DNA from: PALSA-894 sp963757565
Lineage (GTDB): Bacteria; Pseudomonadota; Alphaproteobacteria; Rhizobiales; Xanthobacteraceae
Assembly: GCA_963757565.1 (NCBI GenBank)
Contig: CAVWSB010000003.1
Location: 70,977-134,976 of the forward strand
Reading direction: 5' to 3'
DNA length: 64,000 nucleotides
Shown here: positions 1 through 8,616 of the stretch, piece by piece
Numbering within the stretch: the first letter of the stretch is position 1
How the letters are laid out: the number at the start of each line of letters is the position of its first letter
Program-made: the position numbers and the translations under genes
The notes under the pieces: model-generated
What the model was told of the DNA's origin: nothing
The model's database searches: none
Seen by the model: the letters and a program-made list of their open reading frames with translations, nothing else

Positions 1-227
1 TGTCGGAAGGTTACCGAGGGGTCCGCTAAGACGGCCGATAACCGAACATCGGCTATAACCAATATTGAAAATGTTGAGGGGGGCCTGTCAGACGTGCGCG
101 CGTCTCTTTGTTACGTCCGATAACCTCCGCATAAGGGATTGGCCCTTACAGCCGAGGAACTTCCTAGTGCGTCACCGAATGGAATCGTGCGACGCCGGAA
201 CGCTGGCTCTCCTAGTTGCGCTGAAAG
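1..227. other. left edge, no gene seen
   Basis: I see no convincing coding region here. One reading frame is open from about 65 to 313 on the plus strand, but its product is rich in Arg and Cys, matches no family I know and runs into the small membrane protein gene on the other strand. Confidence 0.5.
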
Positions 228-389
228 TTATTTGTCTTGGGCATAGATGGTCCCCGCCGTTGACTTTGGCTGCTGGGAGCGACGGCGACGCGTATGCCAG
301 ATACCATAGATGAGGCCAGCTCCAAGCAGGACGGGGCCGCCTATCTCCATGATAGTAAGCAGCGATACAGCTTGCATGGTGTCGAGCAT
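228..389 (-). CDS. small single-pass membrane protein
   Basis: A protein of about 53 residues if translation starts at the ATG at 389, which is preceded by GAGG five bases upstream; the frame is open up to 449. It has one hydrophobic segment (roughly residues 5-27, ending in LLGAGLIYGIW) followed by a basic stretch HTRRRR and a short polar tail, so the C-terminus should face the cytoplasm. Similar tiny proteins are common in Bradyrhizobium genomes and have no known function. It lies 66 bases downstream of the DUF2934 gene and could be the last gene of the glgX transcript. Function not recognised. Confidence 0.6.
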   Translation of the reverse strand: MLDTMQAVSLLTIMEIGGPVLLGAGLIYGIWHTRRRRSQQPKSTAGTIYAQDK

Positions 390-455
390 CTGGTCCTCAT
401 ATTTTGCACAGAGCAACGCTCGTGAAATGATGCCGTTCCCGTTCCGCATTGCGAT

Positions 456-791
456 CTAGGTTTTAGAGTTCCGGTTCCTGCGGCCGGGCCTCTTCGTCCC
501 GGGCAAAGGGGCGTTCTCGAGGATCTCTCGTTGTGCGGGCTGCAAAGGTGTTTGCTCGCGGTCGCCTTCGCCAGTCATCGCTGAGGGAAAATCACCAAGA
601 TTCGCTTGCAACGCATCTTCCGAGCGGTCGGGCGCGACTGGAATTAGGCTTGTGCGGTCGACCTCAATCGCGACAAGAATGCGCGCCTTGTCCCAGTGCT
701 CGACCTCGCGGCCCTCGGGCCGACCATCTTCTTCCCAGAGCCGATATGCCCGAGCGCGGATGCGTTCGACGAGTTCGTTGTCGTCTATCAT
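456..791 (-). CDS. DUF2934 domain protein
   Basis: A 111-residue soluble protein. Residues 7-30 carry the DUF2934 signature (IRARAYRLWEEDGRPEG followed by EHWDKA), a short helical motif found in many rhizobial proteins, often near glycogen and trehalose genes. The rest is low-complexity, polar and basic at the end. The start ATG is preceded by GAGGTGAACA, a good ribosome binding site. It begins 29 bases after the glgX stop and is probably co-transcribed with it. No activity is known for the family, so any role in glucan metabolism is inferred from position only. Confidence 0.75.
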   Translation of the reverse strand: MIDDNELVERIRARAYRLWEEDGRPEGREVEHWDKARILVAIEVDRTSLIPVAPDRSEDALQANLGDFPSAMTGEGDREQTPLQPAQREILENAPLPGTKRPGRRNRNSKT

Positions 792-820
792 TGTTCACCT
801 CATGGCCTCTGGCTTCGTGA

Positions 821-3088
821 CTACCGGCTTGTGCGCTTGCGGATCTTTTCAGCCGCTAGATCGACTTGCTTCAGGACATTGACAACGTGAGCGAAAGATT
901 GGTCGGCATCACCTCCGGCCTGTACGCCTATCTCGGGCCGAAGCATGAAGAGCAAGAGGGAGCGGCCGGTGACTTCATATACGTGCCCAAATGGAAAGCG
1001 TGACAGGCCGGCAAAGTCGGGCTGATTTGTATCGATCAGGATGAGCCATTCGCGCCCTCCCAGCGCGGACGGCAGGGTAAAACGGACCAAATCATCGTGA
1101 GAGTTCAGCACCAGCAGCAAAGTTGCGTCCGTGCCAACACGCCTGATCCCTGTCTCCTGCGCGCGTCCATCGAGCAGCACGCCCAGGCAGCGCGCATTGG
1201 CGTCCGCCCAGTTTTGTTCATTCATTTCGGTGCCGGCGGGCGAAAGCCAAGCCGCATCCTTCACGCCGAGCTCTTCATCGATCTGGCCGGTTAAGAACCT
1301 GCCACGACGCAACATCGGAAGTGCCCGACGGAGAGCGATGACACGCTGCGTGAACTGCCCCAGCGACGCCGCGGGCTGGTTGATGCCGCCCCAATCGATC
1401 CACGAAATCTCATTGTCCTGGCAATAGGCGTTGTTATTCCCGTTCTGCGTTCGGGCAAACTCATCGCCGGCAACGAGCATCGGCGTGCCGCGCGATAGCA
1501 GTAGGGTCGCAAGCAGATTGCGCATTTGCCGAAACCTCACCGACGTAATGGCAGAATCGTTTGTGCGCCCTTCCGCACCGTAGTTGCTCGACAGGTTGTC
1601 GCTGTGTCCGTCGCGATTCTCTTCCCCATTCGCCTCGTTGTGTTTGGCGTTGTACGAGACAAGATCGTTGAGCGTAAAACCATCGTGCGCGGTGAGGAAG
1701 TTCACCGAGGCCCACGGTTTGCGCCCACGCCGGTCGAATAGATCGGCCGAGGCCGTGAGCCTCGAGGCGAGTTCAGGGAGCCTTCCGGGATCGCCCCGCC
1801 AATAAGAACGCACCGTGTCGCGATACCGGTCGTTCCACTCCGCCCAACCTGGAGCGAACCGGCCGACCTGATATCCGCCCGGTCCACAATCCCAGGGCTC
1901 GGCAATCAGCTTCACCTGCGATAGCAATGGGTCTTGCCGGCAGACGTCGAGGAAGCGTCCATCTTCATCAAAACCCTCTGCCTCGCGGGCGAGGATCGTT
2001 GCTAGATCGAAGCGGAAGCCATCGACGTGCATTTCTTGTGCCCAGTAGCGCAAGCTGTCCGTGACAAGCTGGAGGACCCTACTGTTGCTCAGGTTTACGG
2101 TGTTACCGGTGCCGGTATCATTGATGTAGTAGCGCCGATCCGGTGCAAGCCGGTAGTAGGAGGCATTGTCGATTCCTTTGAACGATAGGGTCGGGCCCCT
2201 CTCATTTCCCTCGGGGGTATGGTTGTAGACGACATCGAGTATGACCTCGATATCTGCAGCGTGGAGGTGTGCGACCATCTCTTTGAATTCGGCGAATGCG
2301 AAATCCGGTGTCGCCGCATAGCGTCGCGCCGGCGAGAAAAATGAAAGCGTATTATAGCCCCAGTAATTCTTAAGCCCCTTCTCCACTAATTGACTGTCGT
2401 CTAAGAAAGTCTGGATCGGAAGCAACTCGACGGCGGTAACACCCAGCGTCTGCAGATAATCGATAACGCTCTGGTCCGCTAGAGCCGCATAGGTGCCGCG
2501 GAGCCGTTCCGGGACCCCGGGATGCAATTTCGTGAATCCCTTGACGTGCAGCTCATAAAGAACGGTTCGCTCCCATGACGTCTCGGGACGGCGATCACGA
2601 CCCCAGCTGAAGGCCGGGTCAATCACGCGCGCCTTCATCATGTACTCGGCGCTGTCCCGTTCGTCGAATGTGAGGTCATCTCCGGTTTCCATTGCGTATC
2701 CGAACAAGGCCGGATGCCACGTCACGTGTCCGACGGCCTGCTTGGCATAGGGATCGAGCAGTAGTTTATTTGGATTGAAGCGATGGCCGGCGGACGGCTC
2801 GTAGGGTCCGTGAACGCGCAATCCATAAACCGTCCCTGGCCGCGCGTCTGGCAAATAGCCGTGCCAGACCTCATCGGTGTATTCGGGGAGTGTGATGCGC
2901 TCGACTTCCCGCTCGCCATGCTCGTCGAACAGACACAACTCAACCTTGGAGGCGTTGGCTGAGAACACCGCGAAGTTCACGCCCAGCCCGTCCCAAGTGG
3001 CGCCGAGCGGGTGTGGACGGCCTTCCTGAACTCGAGACTTGGACCCCTGGTTCGGACGCGCGAAAATTTTGGATTCGCGAATATTCAT
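821..3088 (-). CDS. glgX: glycogen debranching enzyme GlgX
   Basis: GH13 isoamylase-type enzyme of about 755 residues that cleaves alpha-1,6 branches of glycogen to release maltodextrins in the cytoplasm. An N-terminal CBM48-like domain (PHPLGATWDGLGVNFAVFS) precedes the alpha/beta barrel. Conserved GH13 regions are visible: DVVYNH near residue 285, DGFRFD with nucleophile Asp near 361, AEPWD with acid Glu near 397, and TAHDGF with Asp near 469. The ATG at 3088 is chosen because AGGAAA lies seven bases upstream; the frame is open 13 codons further. Length matches GlgX. The following DUF2934 gene is probably in the same operon. Maltodextrins released here are substrates for the MalQ, TreY and TreZ encoded nearby. 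Confidence 0.95.
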   Translation of the reverse strand: MNIRESKIFARPNQGSKSRVQEGRPHPLGATWDGLGVNFAVFSANASKVELCLFDEHGEREVERITLPEYTDEVWHGYLPDARPGTVYGLRVHGPYEPSAGHRFNPNKLLLDPYAKQAVGHVTWHPALFGYAMETGDDLTFDERDSAEYMMKARVIDPAFSWGRDRRPETSWERTVLYELHVKGFTKLHPGVPERLRGTYAALADQSVIDYLQTLGVTAVELLPIQTFLDDSQLVEKGLKNYWGYNTLSFFSPARRYAATPDFAFAEFKEMVAHLHAADIEVILDVVYNHTPEGNERGPTLSFKGIDNASYYRLAPDRRYYINDTGTGNTVNLSNSRVLQLVTDSLRYWAQEMHVDGFRFDLATILAREAEGFDEDGRFLDVCRQDPLLSQVKLIAEPWDCGPGGYQVGRFAPGWAEWNDRYRDTVRSYWRGDPGRLPELASRLTASADLFDRRGRKPWASVNFLTAHDGFTLNDLVSYNAKHNEANGEENRDGHSDNLSSNYGAEGRTNDSAITSVRFRQMRNLLATLLLSRGTPMLVAGDEFARTQNGNNNAYCQDNEISWIDWGGINQPAASLGQFTQRVIALRRALPMLRRGRFLTGQIDEELGVKDAAWLSPAGTEMNEQNWADANARCLGVLLDGRAQETGIRRVGTDATLLLVLNSHDDLVRFTLPSALGGREWLILIDTNQPDFAGLSRFPFGHVYEVTGRSLLLFMLRPEIGVQAGGDADQSFAHVVNVLKQVDLAAEKIRKRTSR

Positions 3089-3792
3089 ATCAGTTTTCCT
3101 GCGGCGGTACCGTTCGCAACTCCGCAAAGCAGCATTCGTTCAGTCGCATTTAAGTGCGACGGACGAACTCTTCGTATGCCACAATGCCCCTCCAAGCGAT
3201 TTGGCGGCTGCCCGCGCGCTGGAGGCCTCTGAACGTGCATTTGGCTGCCGCGAGACCGGCGGGAACGAAAGCTGCCGTCTTTCGTCGCTGATGGCACACC
3301 TCTCGCTGGTCAAATCCGGTTCCGGCCCGGCTGTACAGGCGCGAATGCCCCATCAAAATGCGCAGCCGGGCGCCCATTTAGGGAGGGATCCGCTGTCGCC
3401 TCGGATGAATTGCTCGAAGGTCTGAAGCGCAAGCGTAAAGGGCGATTGAGAACGGGCGGTAGAGCCAGCGTAGTTGCCCGCGCTCGCGAAGAGGTCGTGC
3501 GTTTGGTGCTTCCGCAAAGCGATCACATTGAGGGGTTGGGGCGCCAAGGAGCCCCGCTGTCATGAGATCAAGGGAGCGCGCTTAGGACCGCTTCCTCATT
3601 ATGGCCCACGCGAACGGCGACATTGTTCCGCGAGTTCGTCGAGGTGACTGACCAGCCAGGCGAGGGCCGCGGCGCGACCCGGCACGTTGGATTGAATCCG
3701 TAGACAAATCCCAGCAACGATTTAACGGAAATCCCCGGCGAACCGAGCCGCCCGGTGATCCGAGCGCTTTGTCGCGACGCACCGTGCCCTTG
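3089..3792. other. intergenic region upstream of glgX
   Basis: About 700 bases between the alcohol dehydrogenase stop and the glgX start, both on the minus strand. The open frames here are short, Arg/Ser-rich and match nothing I recognise. It should hold the glgX promoter. I found no GGAAC-N16/17-CGTT element and no clear terminator hairpin. Confidence 0.5.
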
Positions 3793-4986
3793 TTATGCGG
3801 TCTTTGCTTTCGCCGCGCCGGGCCGCAACATCACCTTGATCACGCCGTCTTGTTTGTCACGGAACTTTTTGTACATCTCCGGTGCGTCCTCAAGGCTCGC
3901 GGGGTGTGTGACGACAAAGCTCGGGTCGATCAAACCCGCCTCGATTTTCTCTAGCAAAGGGCGCGTGTAGGCTTGAACATGGGTTTGTCCCATTTTGATA
4001 GTGAGACCTTTGTTCATCGCCGCACCAATCGGTATCTTGTCTCCCATTCCCACATAAACGCCCGGGATCGAGACCGTGCCCGCCTTGCGGCAACACATGA
4101 TCACCTGGCGCAGTACGTGCACTCGGTCGGTAGCGAGGAAAGCTGCAGCTTTGACCTTGTCCAGAACAGCATCAGCTGCGCCGTGTCCGGACGCTTCACA
4201 GCCGACCGCATCGATGCAGCTATCCGGACCGCGATTGTCGGTGAGTTTCATCAGCTCGTCGTACACATCCGACTTCGAAAAATCGATTGTCTCGGCGCCG
4301 CCTGCCTGCGCCATCGCTAGTCGTTCGGGGACCTCGTCGATCGCTATCACGCGGCCGGCGCCCAGCATGAGCGCCGAGCGGATCGTGAACTGGCCGACCG
4401 GACCACAGCCCCAGATCGCCACCGTATCGCCATCCTGAATCTGCGCGTTTTCCGCCGCCATGTAGCCAGTTGGGAAGATGTCCGATAGAAACAGCGCCTG
4501 TTCGTCGGTGACGCTGTCTGGGATCTTGATCGGGCCGACATCGGCCATGGGTACGCGAAGATATTCGGCCTGTCCGCCGGAATAGCCACCGAGCATGTGA
4601 CTAAAGCCAAACAGCCCGGCGGGTGAATGGCCCATGGCCTTCCTTGCGAGTTCGGCGTTCGGGTTGGTGCGGTCGCAGCACGAGAAAAGGCCCTTCTTGC
4701 AAAACCAGCACTCGCCGCAGCTGATTGTGAAAGGGACCACGACCCGGTCGCCTTTCCTTAGAGTGGTCACCTCGGAACCTACTTCGACGACTTCGCCCAT
4801 ATTCTCATGGCCGAGGATGTCGCCGCTCTTCATTGTCGGTTGATAGCCGTCGAGCAGGTGGAGGTCCGACCCGCAGATCGCGCAAGCCGTGATCCGAATG
4901 ACAGCATCGCGAGGATGCACGATCGTGGGATCCGGAACAGTGTCCACCCTTACGTCGCCTTTGCCATGCCAGCACAACGCACGCAT
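3793..4986 (-). CDS. zinc-dependent alcohol dehydrogenase (formaldehyde dehydrogenase-like)
   Basis: A medium-chain dehydrogenase of about 397 residues. The N-terminal GroES-like catalytic domain has the catalytic-zinc site CAICGSDLH and GHENMGEVVEVG, and a structural-zinc loop of spaced cysteines (CGECWFCKKGLFSCC). The Rossmann fold carries GCGPVGQ. The overall pattern is that of the Zn-dependent formaldehyde/alcohol dehydrogenase branch, which oxidises alcohols with NAD(P). The start ATG at 4986 has GGAG eight bases upstream; the frame extends 21 codons further without a ribosome binding site. It is not a known part of glycogen metabolism. A GGAAC-N16-TGTT element just upstream suggests possible stress-sigma control. 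Substrate unknown. Confidence 0.88.
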   Translation of the reverse strand: MRALCWHGKGDVRVDTVPDPTIVHPRDAVIRITACAICGSDLHLLDGYQPTMKSGDILGHENMGEVVEVGSEVTTLRKGDRVVVPFTISCGECWFCKKGLFSCCDRTNPNAELARKAMGHSPAGLFGFSHMLGGYSGGQAEYLRVPMADVGPIKIPDSVTDEQALFLSDIFPTGYMAAENAQIQDGDTVAIWGCGPVGQFTIRSALMLGAGRVIAIDEVPERLAMAQAGGAETIDFSKSDVYDELMKLTDNRGPDSCIDAVGCEASGHGAADAVLDKVKAAAFLATDRVHVLRQVIMCCRKAGTVSIPGVYVGMGDKIPIGAAMNKGLTIKMGQTHVQAYTRPLLEKIEAGLIDPSFVVTHPASLEDAPEMYKKFRDKQDGVIKVMLRPGAAKAKTA

Positions 4987-5013
4987 GATTGTTCTCCGAG
5001 GGTAAAGATCAGC

Positions 5014-5038
5014 AACAGGTGGTTGCCGGAAACGTTCC
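5014..5038 (-). promoter_or_regulatory. possible EcfG-type promoter of the dehydrogenase
   Basis: On the minus strand GGAAC (5038-5034) is followed by 16 bases and TGTT (5017-5014), one mismatch from the alphaproteobacterial general-stress sigma consensus GGAAC-N16/17-CGTT, 27 bases before the ATG at 4986. One-mismatch matches occur by chance many times in 64 kb, so only the position supports it. Confidence 0.3.
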
Positions 5039-5310
5039 ACTGGCCGCACCCAAGTGATCTCTAGCCTCGATCGATGACTGCCAAGCGTTGCAGTTGACGA
5101 CCTCGCCGGGACAACGATGGGACGACCGCATTGGCCCCGCGACAGGTGTCACTCACGTTAGTCGCGATTTAAAGCTCACGCCGAATAACATAGGTTGGGG
5201 CGCTTCCGGAGGCGGGTATTAAAACCCCGTCAGATTGTACGGAGCATCCACACAGATGAAGTAACAAAGAAGATCTCGTTGTCTTAACGACTCGTTTGAT
5301 GCGCGAGGAT

Positions 5311-5335
5311 GGAACTGACCCGTCTCGCGCGTGTT
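5311..5335 (+). promoter_or_regulatory. possible EcfG-type promoter of glgA
   Basis: GGAAC (5311-5315), 16 bases, then TGTT (5332-5335): one mismatch from GGAAC-N16/17-CGTT. It lies directly before the glgA GTG codons at 5349 and 5361; the short leader fits better with the start at 5361. Weak on its own, but the dehydrogenase gene that diverges from this same intergenic region has the same variant. Confidence 0.28.
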
Positions 5336-5348
5336 CGTGTGTCCGTAA

Positions 5349-6773
5349 GTGGGGCCTTCCGTGCGCGTTCTCTTTGTCACATCGGAGTTTGACGATCTCG
5401 TACGCGTCGGCGGCCTCGCAGCCGTGTCGGCGGCTTTACCGCGTGCGCTCCAGGCGCTGACCGACGTGCGCGTCTTTATTCCGGGTTATCGCGAGGTCCT
5501 CGCCGGTCTAAAGGATGTGCAGCTTGTTGGGCGGTGTCCGGCTTTTGCGCAACTTCCAGAGTGCTCCGTGCTTCGCACCGAGACGGCGGACGGCCTGCCG
5601 ATCTACGTTGTTGAGTGTCAAGCCTTGTACGACCGAGAGGGTGGGCCGTACGGCGACTCCGATGGGCGGGACTGGCATGACAATGCCCTTCGATTTGCTC
5701 GATTTGCATCGGCGGCAGCACTACTGGCACGTGGAGATGTGGATCAAAACTGGCAAGCTGACCTTCTCCATTGCAACGACTGGCAATCCGCCCTCGCGCC
5801 GGCCTATTTAACTTGGGCTGGAGCAAACCTTCCCTCGATCTTGACCATTCACAATCTTGCCTACCAGGGCGTCTTCGATCGGGAAATGGCGGGTCAGGTT
5901 GGCGCGCCGGAGGGCTGCTTCCGCGTCGACGGGCCCGAGTTTTATGGAAAGTTCTCTTTCCTCAAAGCTGGGTTGGTGTACGCCTCCCACCTCACCACCG
6001 TTAGCGAGACTTACGCCAAAGAAATCACGACTCCGCAGTTTGGCTGTGGCCTAGAAGGTTTGCTCATCAAAAGGGCGGCGAATGGTGAGCTCTCTGGAAT
6101 CCTAAATGGTATCGACGAGTCCTGGGATCCCCGCTATTGCGGGAACTTGGCATCTCGCTTTGCACCGGGCGACTGGAAAACGCGCAAGTCAAACTCCGAT
6201 CACCTTAGGCGGGAGTTTGGTCTTGCGTTTTCAAGGGGGCCACTTTTCGGACTTGTCGCCCGCCTAGTTCATCAGAAAGGGATCGACCTCGTTGTCGATG
6301 CTGCTGAGACGATCGTTTCGGCAGGTGGACAGATCGTCGTGATGGGAAGGGGTGAGCAACGCTTTGAGGATGCACTCTCGGCTATCGCAACCAAGCATCC
6401 TGGAGATGTCGGAGTTGCCATCCGGTTCAGCGACGCCGAGGCACGATGCATTTTTGCGGGCAGTGACTTTACGCTTATGCCCTCCCGATTCGAGCCCTGC
6501 GGCCTGAGCCAGATGTATGCTCAGCGATTTGGATCGCTTCCGATCGGTCATCGCACAGGTGGATTGGCGGAGACCATCCAAGATGGTCAGACGGGCATTT
6601 TGTTCCGCCACCCTTCGACCGAAGCCTTCATGGGAGCGATCGTTCGTGCGTTTGGTACATTTGCAAGCAAGCCGAAATTAAACTCAATGCGCCTCAAGGC
6701 GATGGCTCAAAACTTCAGTTGGGAGACATCCGCGGACACGTACCGCAGGCTTTACGAAGCGGTCGTAGCCTAA
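5349..6773 (+). CDS. glgA: glycogen synthase GlgA
   Basis: GT5 ADP-glucose:glycogen glucosyltransferase, about 474 residues, normal length for GlgA. Seen: the N-terminal sugar-nucleotide loop VRVGGLAAVSAALPRAL, HCNDWQ, the second-domain GLVARLVHQKGID, and the acceptor/catalytic SRFEPCGLSQ followed by RTGGLAETI. Two GTG starts are possible, 5349 and 5361; the second gives the usual GlgA N-terminus (RVLFVTSEF). With that start the residue equivalent to E. coli Lys15 is Arg15 and the Asp of GGLADV is Ala21, while the Arg and Lys of ARLVHQKG and the Glu of FEPCG are kept. An enzyme with altered affinity is possible. mak follows 176 bases downstream. Confidence 0.93.
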   Translation: MGPSVRVLFVTSEFDDLVRVGGLAAVSAALPRALQALTDVRVFIPGYREVLAGLKDVQLVGRCPAFAQLPECSVLRTETADGLPIYVVECQALYDREGGPYGDSDGRDWHDNALRFARFASAAALLARGDVDQNWQADLLHCNDWQSALAPAYLTWAGANLPSILTIHNLAYQGVFDREMAGQVGAPEGCFRVDGPEFYGKFSFLKAGLVYASHLTTVSETYAKEITTPQFGCGLEGLLIKRAANGELSGILNGIDESWDPRYCGNLASRFAPGDWKTRKSNSDHLRREFGLAFSRGPLFGLVARLVHQKGIDLVVDAAETIVSAGGQIVVMGRGEQRFEDALSAIATKHPGDVGVAIRFSDAEARCIFAGSDFTLMPSRFEPCGLSQMYAQRFGSLPIGHRTGGLAETIQDGQTGILFRHPSTEAFMGAIVRAFGTFASKPKLNSMRLKAMAQNFSWETSADTYRRLYEAVVA

Positions 6774-6949
6774 CAGGGTGTTTGCGTTGAGAATTGCAAG
6801 CTGCGTACCGGCACATCTAACGCGCTTGATGCCTGCTGCCAGTCACGCAGCCGGCGCACTAACATTTGTTTCCATTGGCTCTTTTTTTTCACACAGCAAC
6901 CTCTGTGAGTAACGCGCGTTGAAGTGCGTGAGCCGTCCCGGGGAGCCTC

Positions 6950-8605
6950 GTGACTGACCGGATCGATGATAAAAGCAGAGCTGCCGGCTCGCGCTCAACG
7001 CGACCAATGCAGCTCGCTGTCTTTCGGTCGCCGGACCTCATCCGCAACCTAACGGACCCCGCTGTTCAAGACATTGTAGAGGGTTCGCTCCCCGAGTACC
7101 TGACAAAGCAGCGGTGGTTCTCGTCGAAAGACCAGCGCATTTTGCGAAGCGGCTTGCGCAATGTTGCCTTGTTAAACACCACAGACCCCCAGATAGCGAT
7201 CGCTGAAGTCGAAGTGCAAACCGCCGGCGGAATCAGTCACTGGCTTGTTCCGCTAGCCCTGATTTGGAGTGACGGAAAGTCCGACGGTCCGGACGATCGC
7301 ACCGTCTTATTACGGGTACGTAGTAGCTCGATTTCTGGATTTCTCGTCGATGCTGTTTCGATTCCCCAATTCGGCACCGCATTTGTGGCAGCGCTGAATA
7401 GACGGGCGACCATCGATACCCAGGCGGGCAGTATTGAATTCCGCCCAACTGCGGGCCGACATACTCAACTCAATATCTCGCAAGATGCAAAGGTGCGACG
7501 CTCCTCGACTGAGCAGTCCAATTCCTCGCTTGTGATGGGCGACAGCATCATCATCAAAATACTTCGGAAAGTGTCGGCCGGCGTGCACCCCGAGGCGGAA
7601 ATGAACCAGTTTCTCACGCACCAGGGATTCACAAATACACCCGCCCTTCTCGGCGAAGTGGTGCGAGTATCGGCAGGCGGCGAACGTCACACGCTCGCTG
7701 TGGCACAGGCGTACGTGTCGAACGAGGGAGATGCCTGGGCATTTTTCTTGAAGCAGTTTCGCGCGGCCGCGATCGAGACTGCTAAAGATCGAGCAGTGGT
7801 TAATGTCAAAAAATCTGACCTACCATGTAACGTCGTCTCCGCCGCGATTGGTAGGCGATTAAGGGAAATGCATGCACTTTTGTCTCAGCCGAGAGGCGAT
7901 CCTGAATTTGGGCCGGAAATAGCGGGTGAGGGACAAGCTCGATCTTGGAAGGAGCGGGCTGAGAAGCAAGTCTTAGGCGCATTTAGGAGCCTAGAAAAAG
8001 CCGTCGAGCCTGGCAGTCGCGCGTCGACGTATGTCGAACAACTTCGCGCTAGAAAGAGTGCGCTGTCAAAGAAACTGCGGGACGCCTGCGCTAAGGCTGT
8101 CGGCACCCACATGATCCGCATCCATGGCGACTTTCACCTTGGGCAGGTACTAGTCGCCGAAAAAGACGTTTACATTATTGACTTCGAAGGGGAGCCCGGT
8201 CGTCCGTTAATTGAGCGGCGGGGCAAAGACAGTCCGTTGCGTGATGTGGCCGGCTTGTTGCGCTCGTTCGACTATGCTGCCGCCAAGGCGCTCGATGAGC
8301 CGGAGCTTCGAGACCTTCCGTCGGCCGTCGACGTTATCGGTGGAATGAAGAATGACGCGCAGACTTCATTTCTGAGCGCGTACTTCGCGGCGGCAGATGA
8401 GAGGTATGCTACGCCCGAGTTGCTTGATTTGTTCTTGATCGAGAAAGCCGCCTACGAAATCACATACGAGGTAGCCAATCGACCGCACTGGATCCCGATC
8501 CCGGTTGAAGGTTTGTGCAAACTCATCGACGGGCCGAATTTCCCGGGCACCACACGAAGTAATGATTCGCCCAAGCGTGAAGCAAATCGACTTGCGCTTT
8601 CTTGA
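6950..8605 (+). CDS. mak: maltokinase (Mak/Pep2)
   Basis: A 551-residue protein resembling maltokinase, which phosphorylates maltose to maltose 1-phosphate with ATP for the GlgE glucan pathway. The N-terminal cap contains PEYLTKQRWFSSKDQ. The C-terminal kinase lobe has the aminoglycoside-phosphotransferase-like catalytic loop RIHGDFHLGQVL and the metal-binding IIDFEGEPGRPL with ERRGKDSPLRDVAG. In many alphaproteobacteria Mak is fused to trehalose synthase TreS; here it stands alone and no treS, glgE or glgB is seen in the window. The start is GTG, and an inner ATG at the MQLAVFRSP stretch is possible. It ends 11 bases before treZ, so the two are probably co-transcribed. Confidence 0.85.
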   Translation: MTDRIDDKSRAAGSRSTRPMQLAVFRSPDLIRNLTDPAVQDIVEGSLPEYLTKQRWFSSKDQRILRSGLRNVALLNTTDPQIAIAEVEVQTAGGISHWLVPLALIWSDGKSDGPDDRTVLLRVRSSSISGFLVDAVSIPQFGTAFVAALNRRATIDTQAGSIEFRPTAGRHTQLNISQDAKVRRSSTEQSNSSLVMGDSIIIKILRKVSAGVHPEAEMNQFLTHQGFTNTPALLGEVVRVSAGGERHTLAVAQAYVSNEGDAWAFFLKQFRAAAIETAKDRAVVNVKKSDLPCNVVSAAIGRRLREMHALLSQPRGDPEFGPEIAGEGQARSWKERAEKQVLGAFRSLEKAVEPGSRASTYVEQLRARKSALSKKLRDACAKAVGTHMIRIHGDFHLGQVLVAEKDVYIIDFEGEPGRPLIERRGKDSPLRDVAGLLRSFDYAAAKALDEPELRDLPSAVDVIGGMKNDAQTSFLSAYFAAADERYATPELLDLFLIEKAAYEITYEVANRPHWIPIPVEGLCKLIDGPNFPGTTRSNDSPKREANRLALS

Positions 8606-8616
8606 GGTAACAGCGC

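Noticed and set aside
65..313. Plus-strand reading frame at the left edge
   Set aside because: No ribosome binding site, odd composition, and overlap with a more plausible membrane protein gene on the other strand.
3130..3790. Several 60-130-codon frames between glgX and the dehydrogenase
   Set aside because: All overlap each other, lack ribosome binding sites and look like high-GC random frames.
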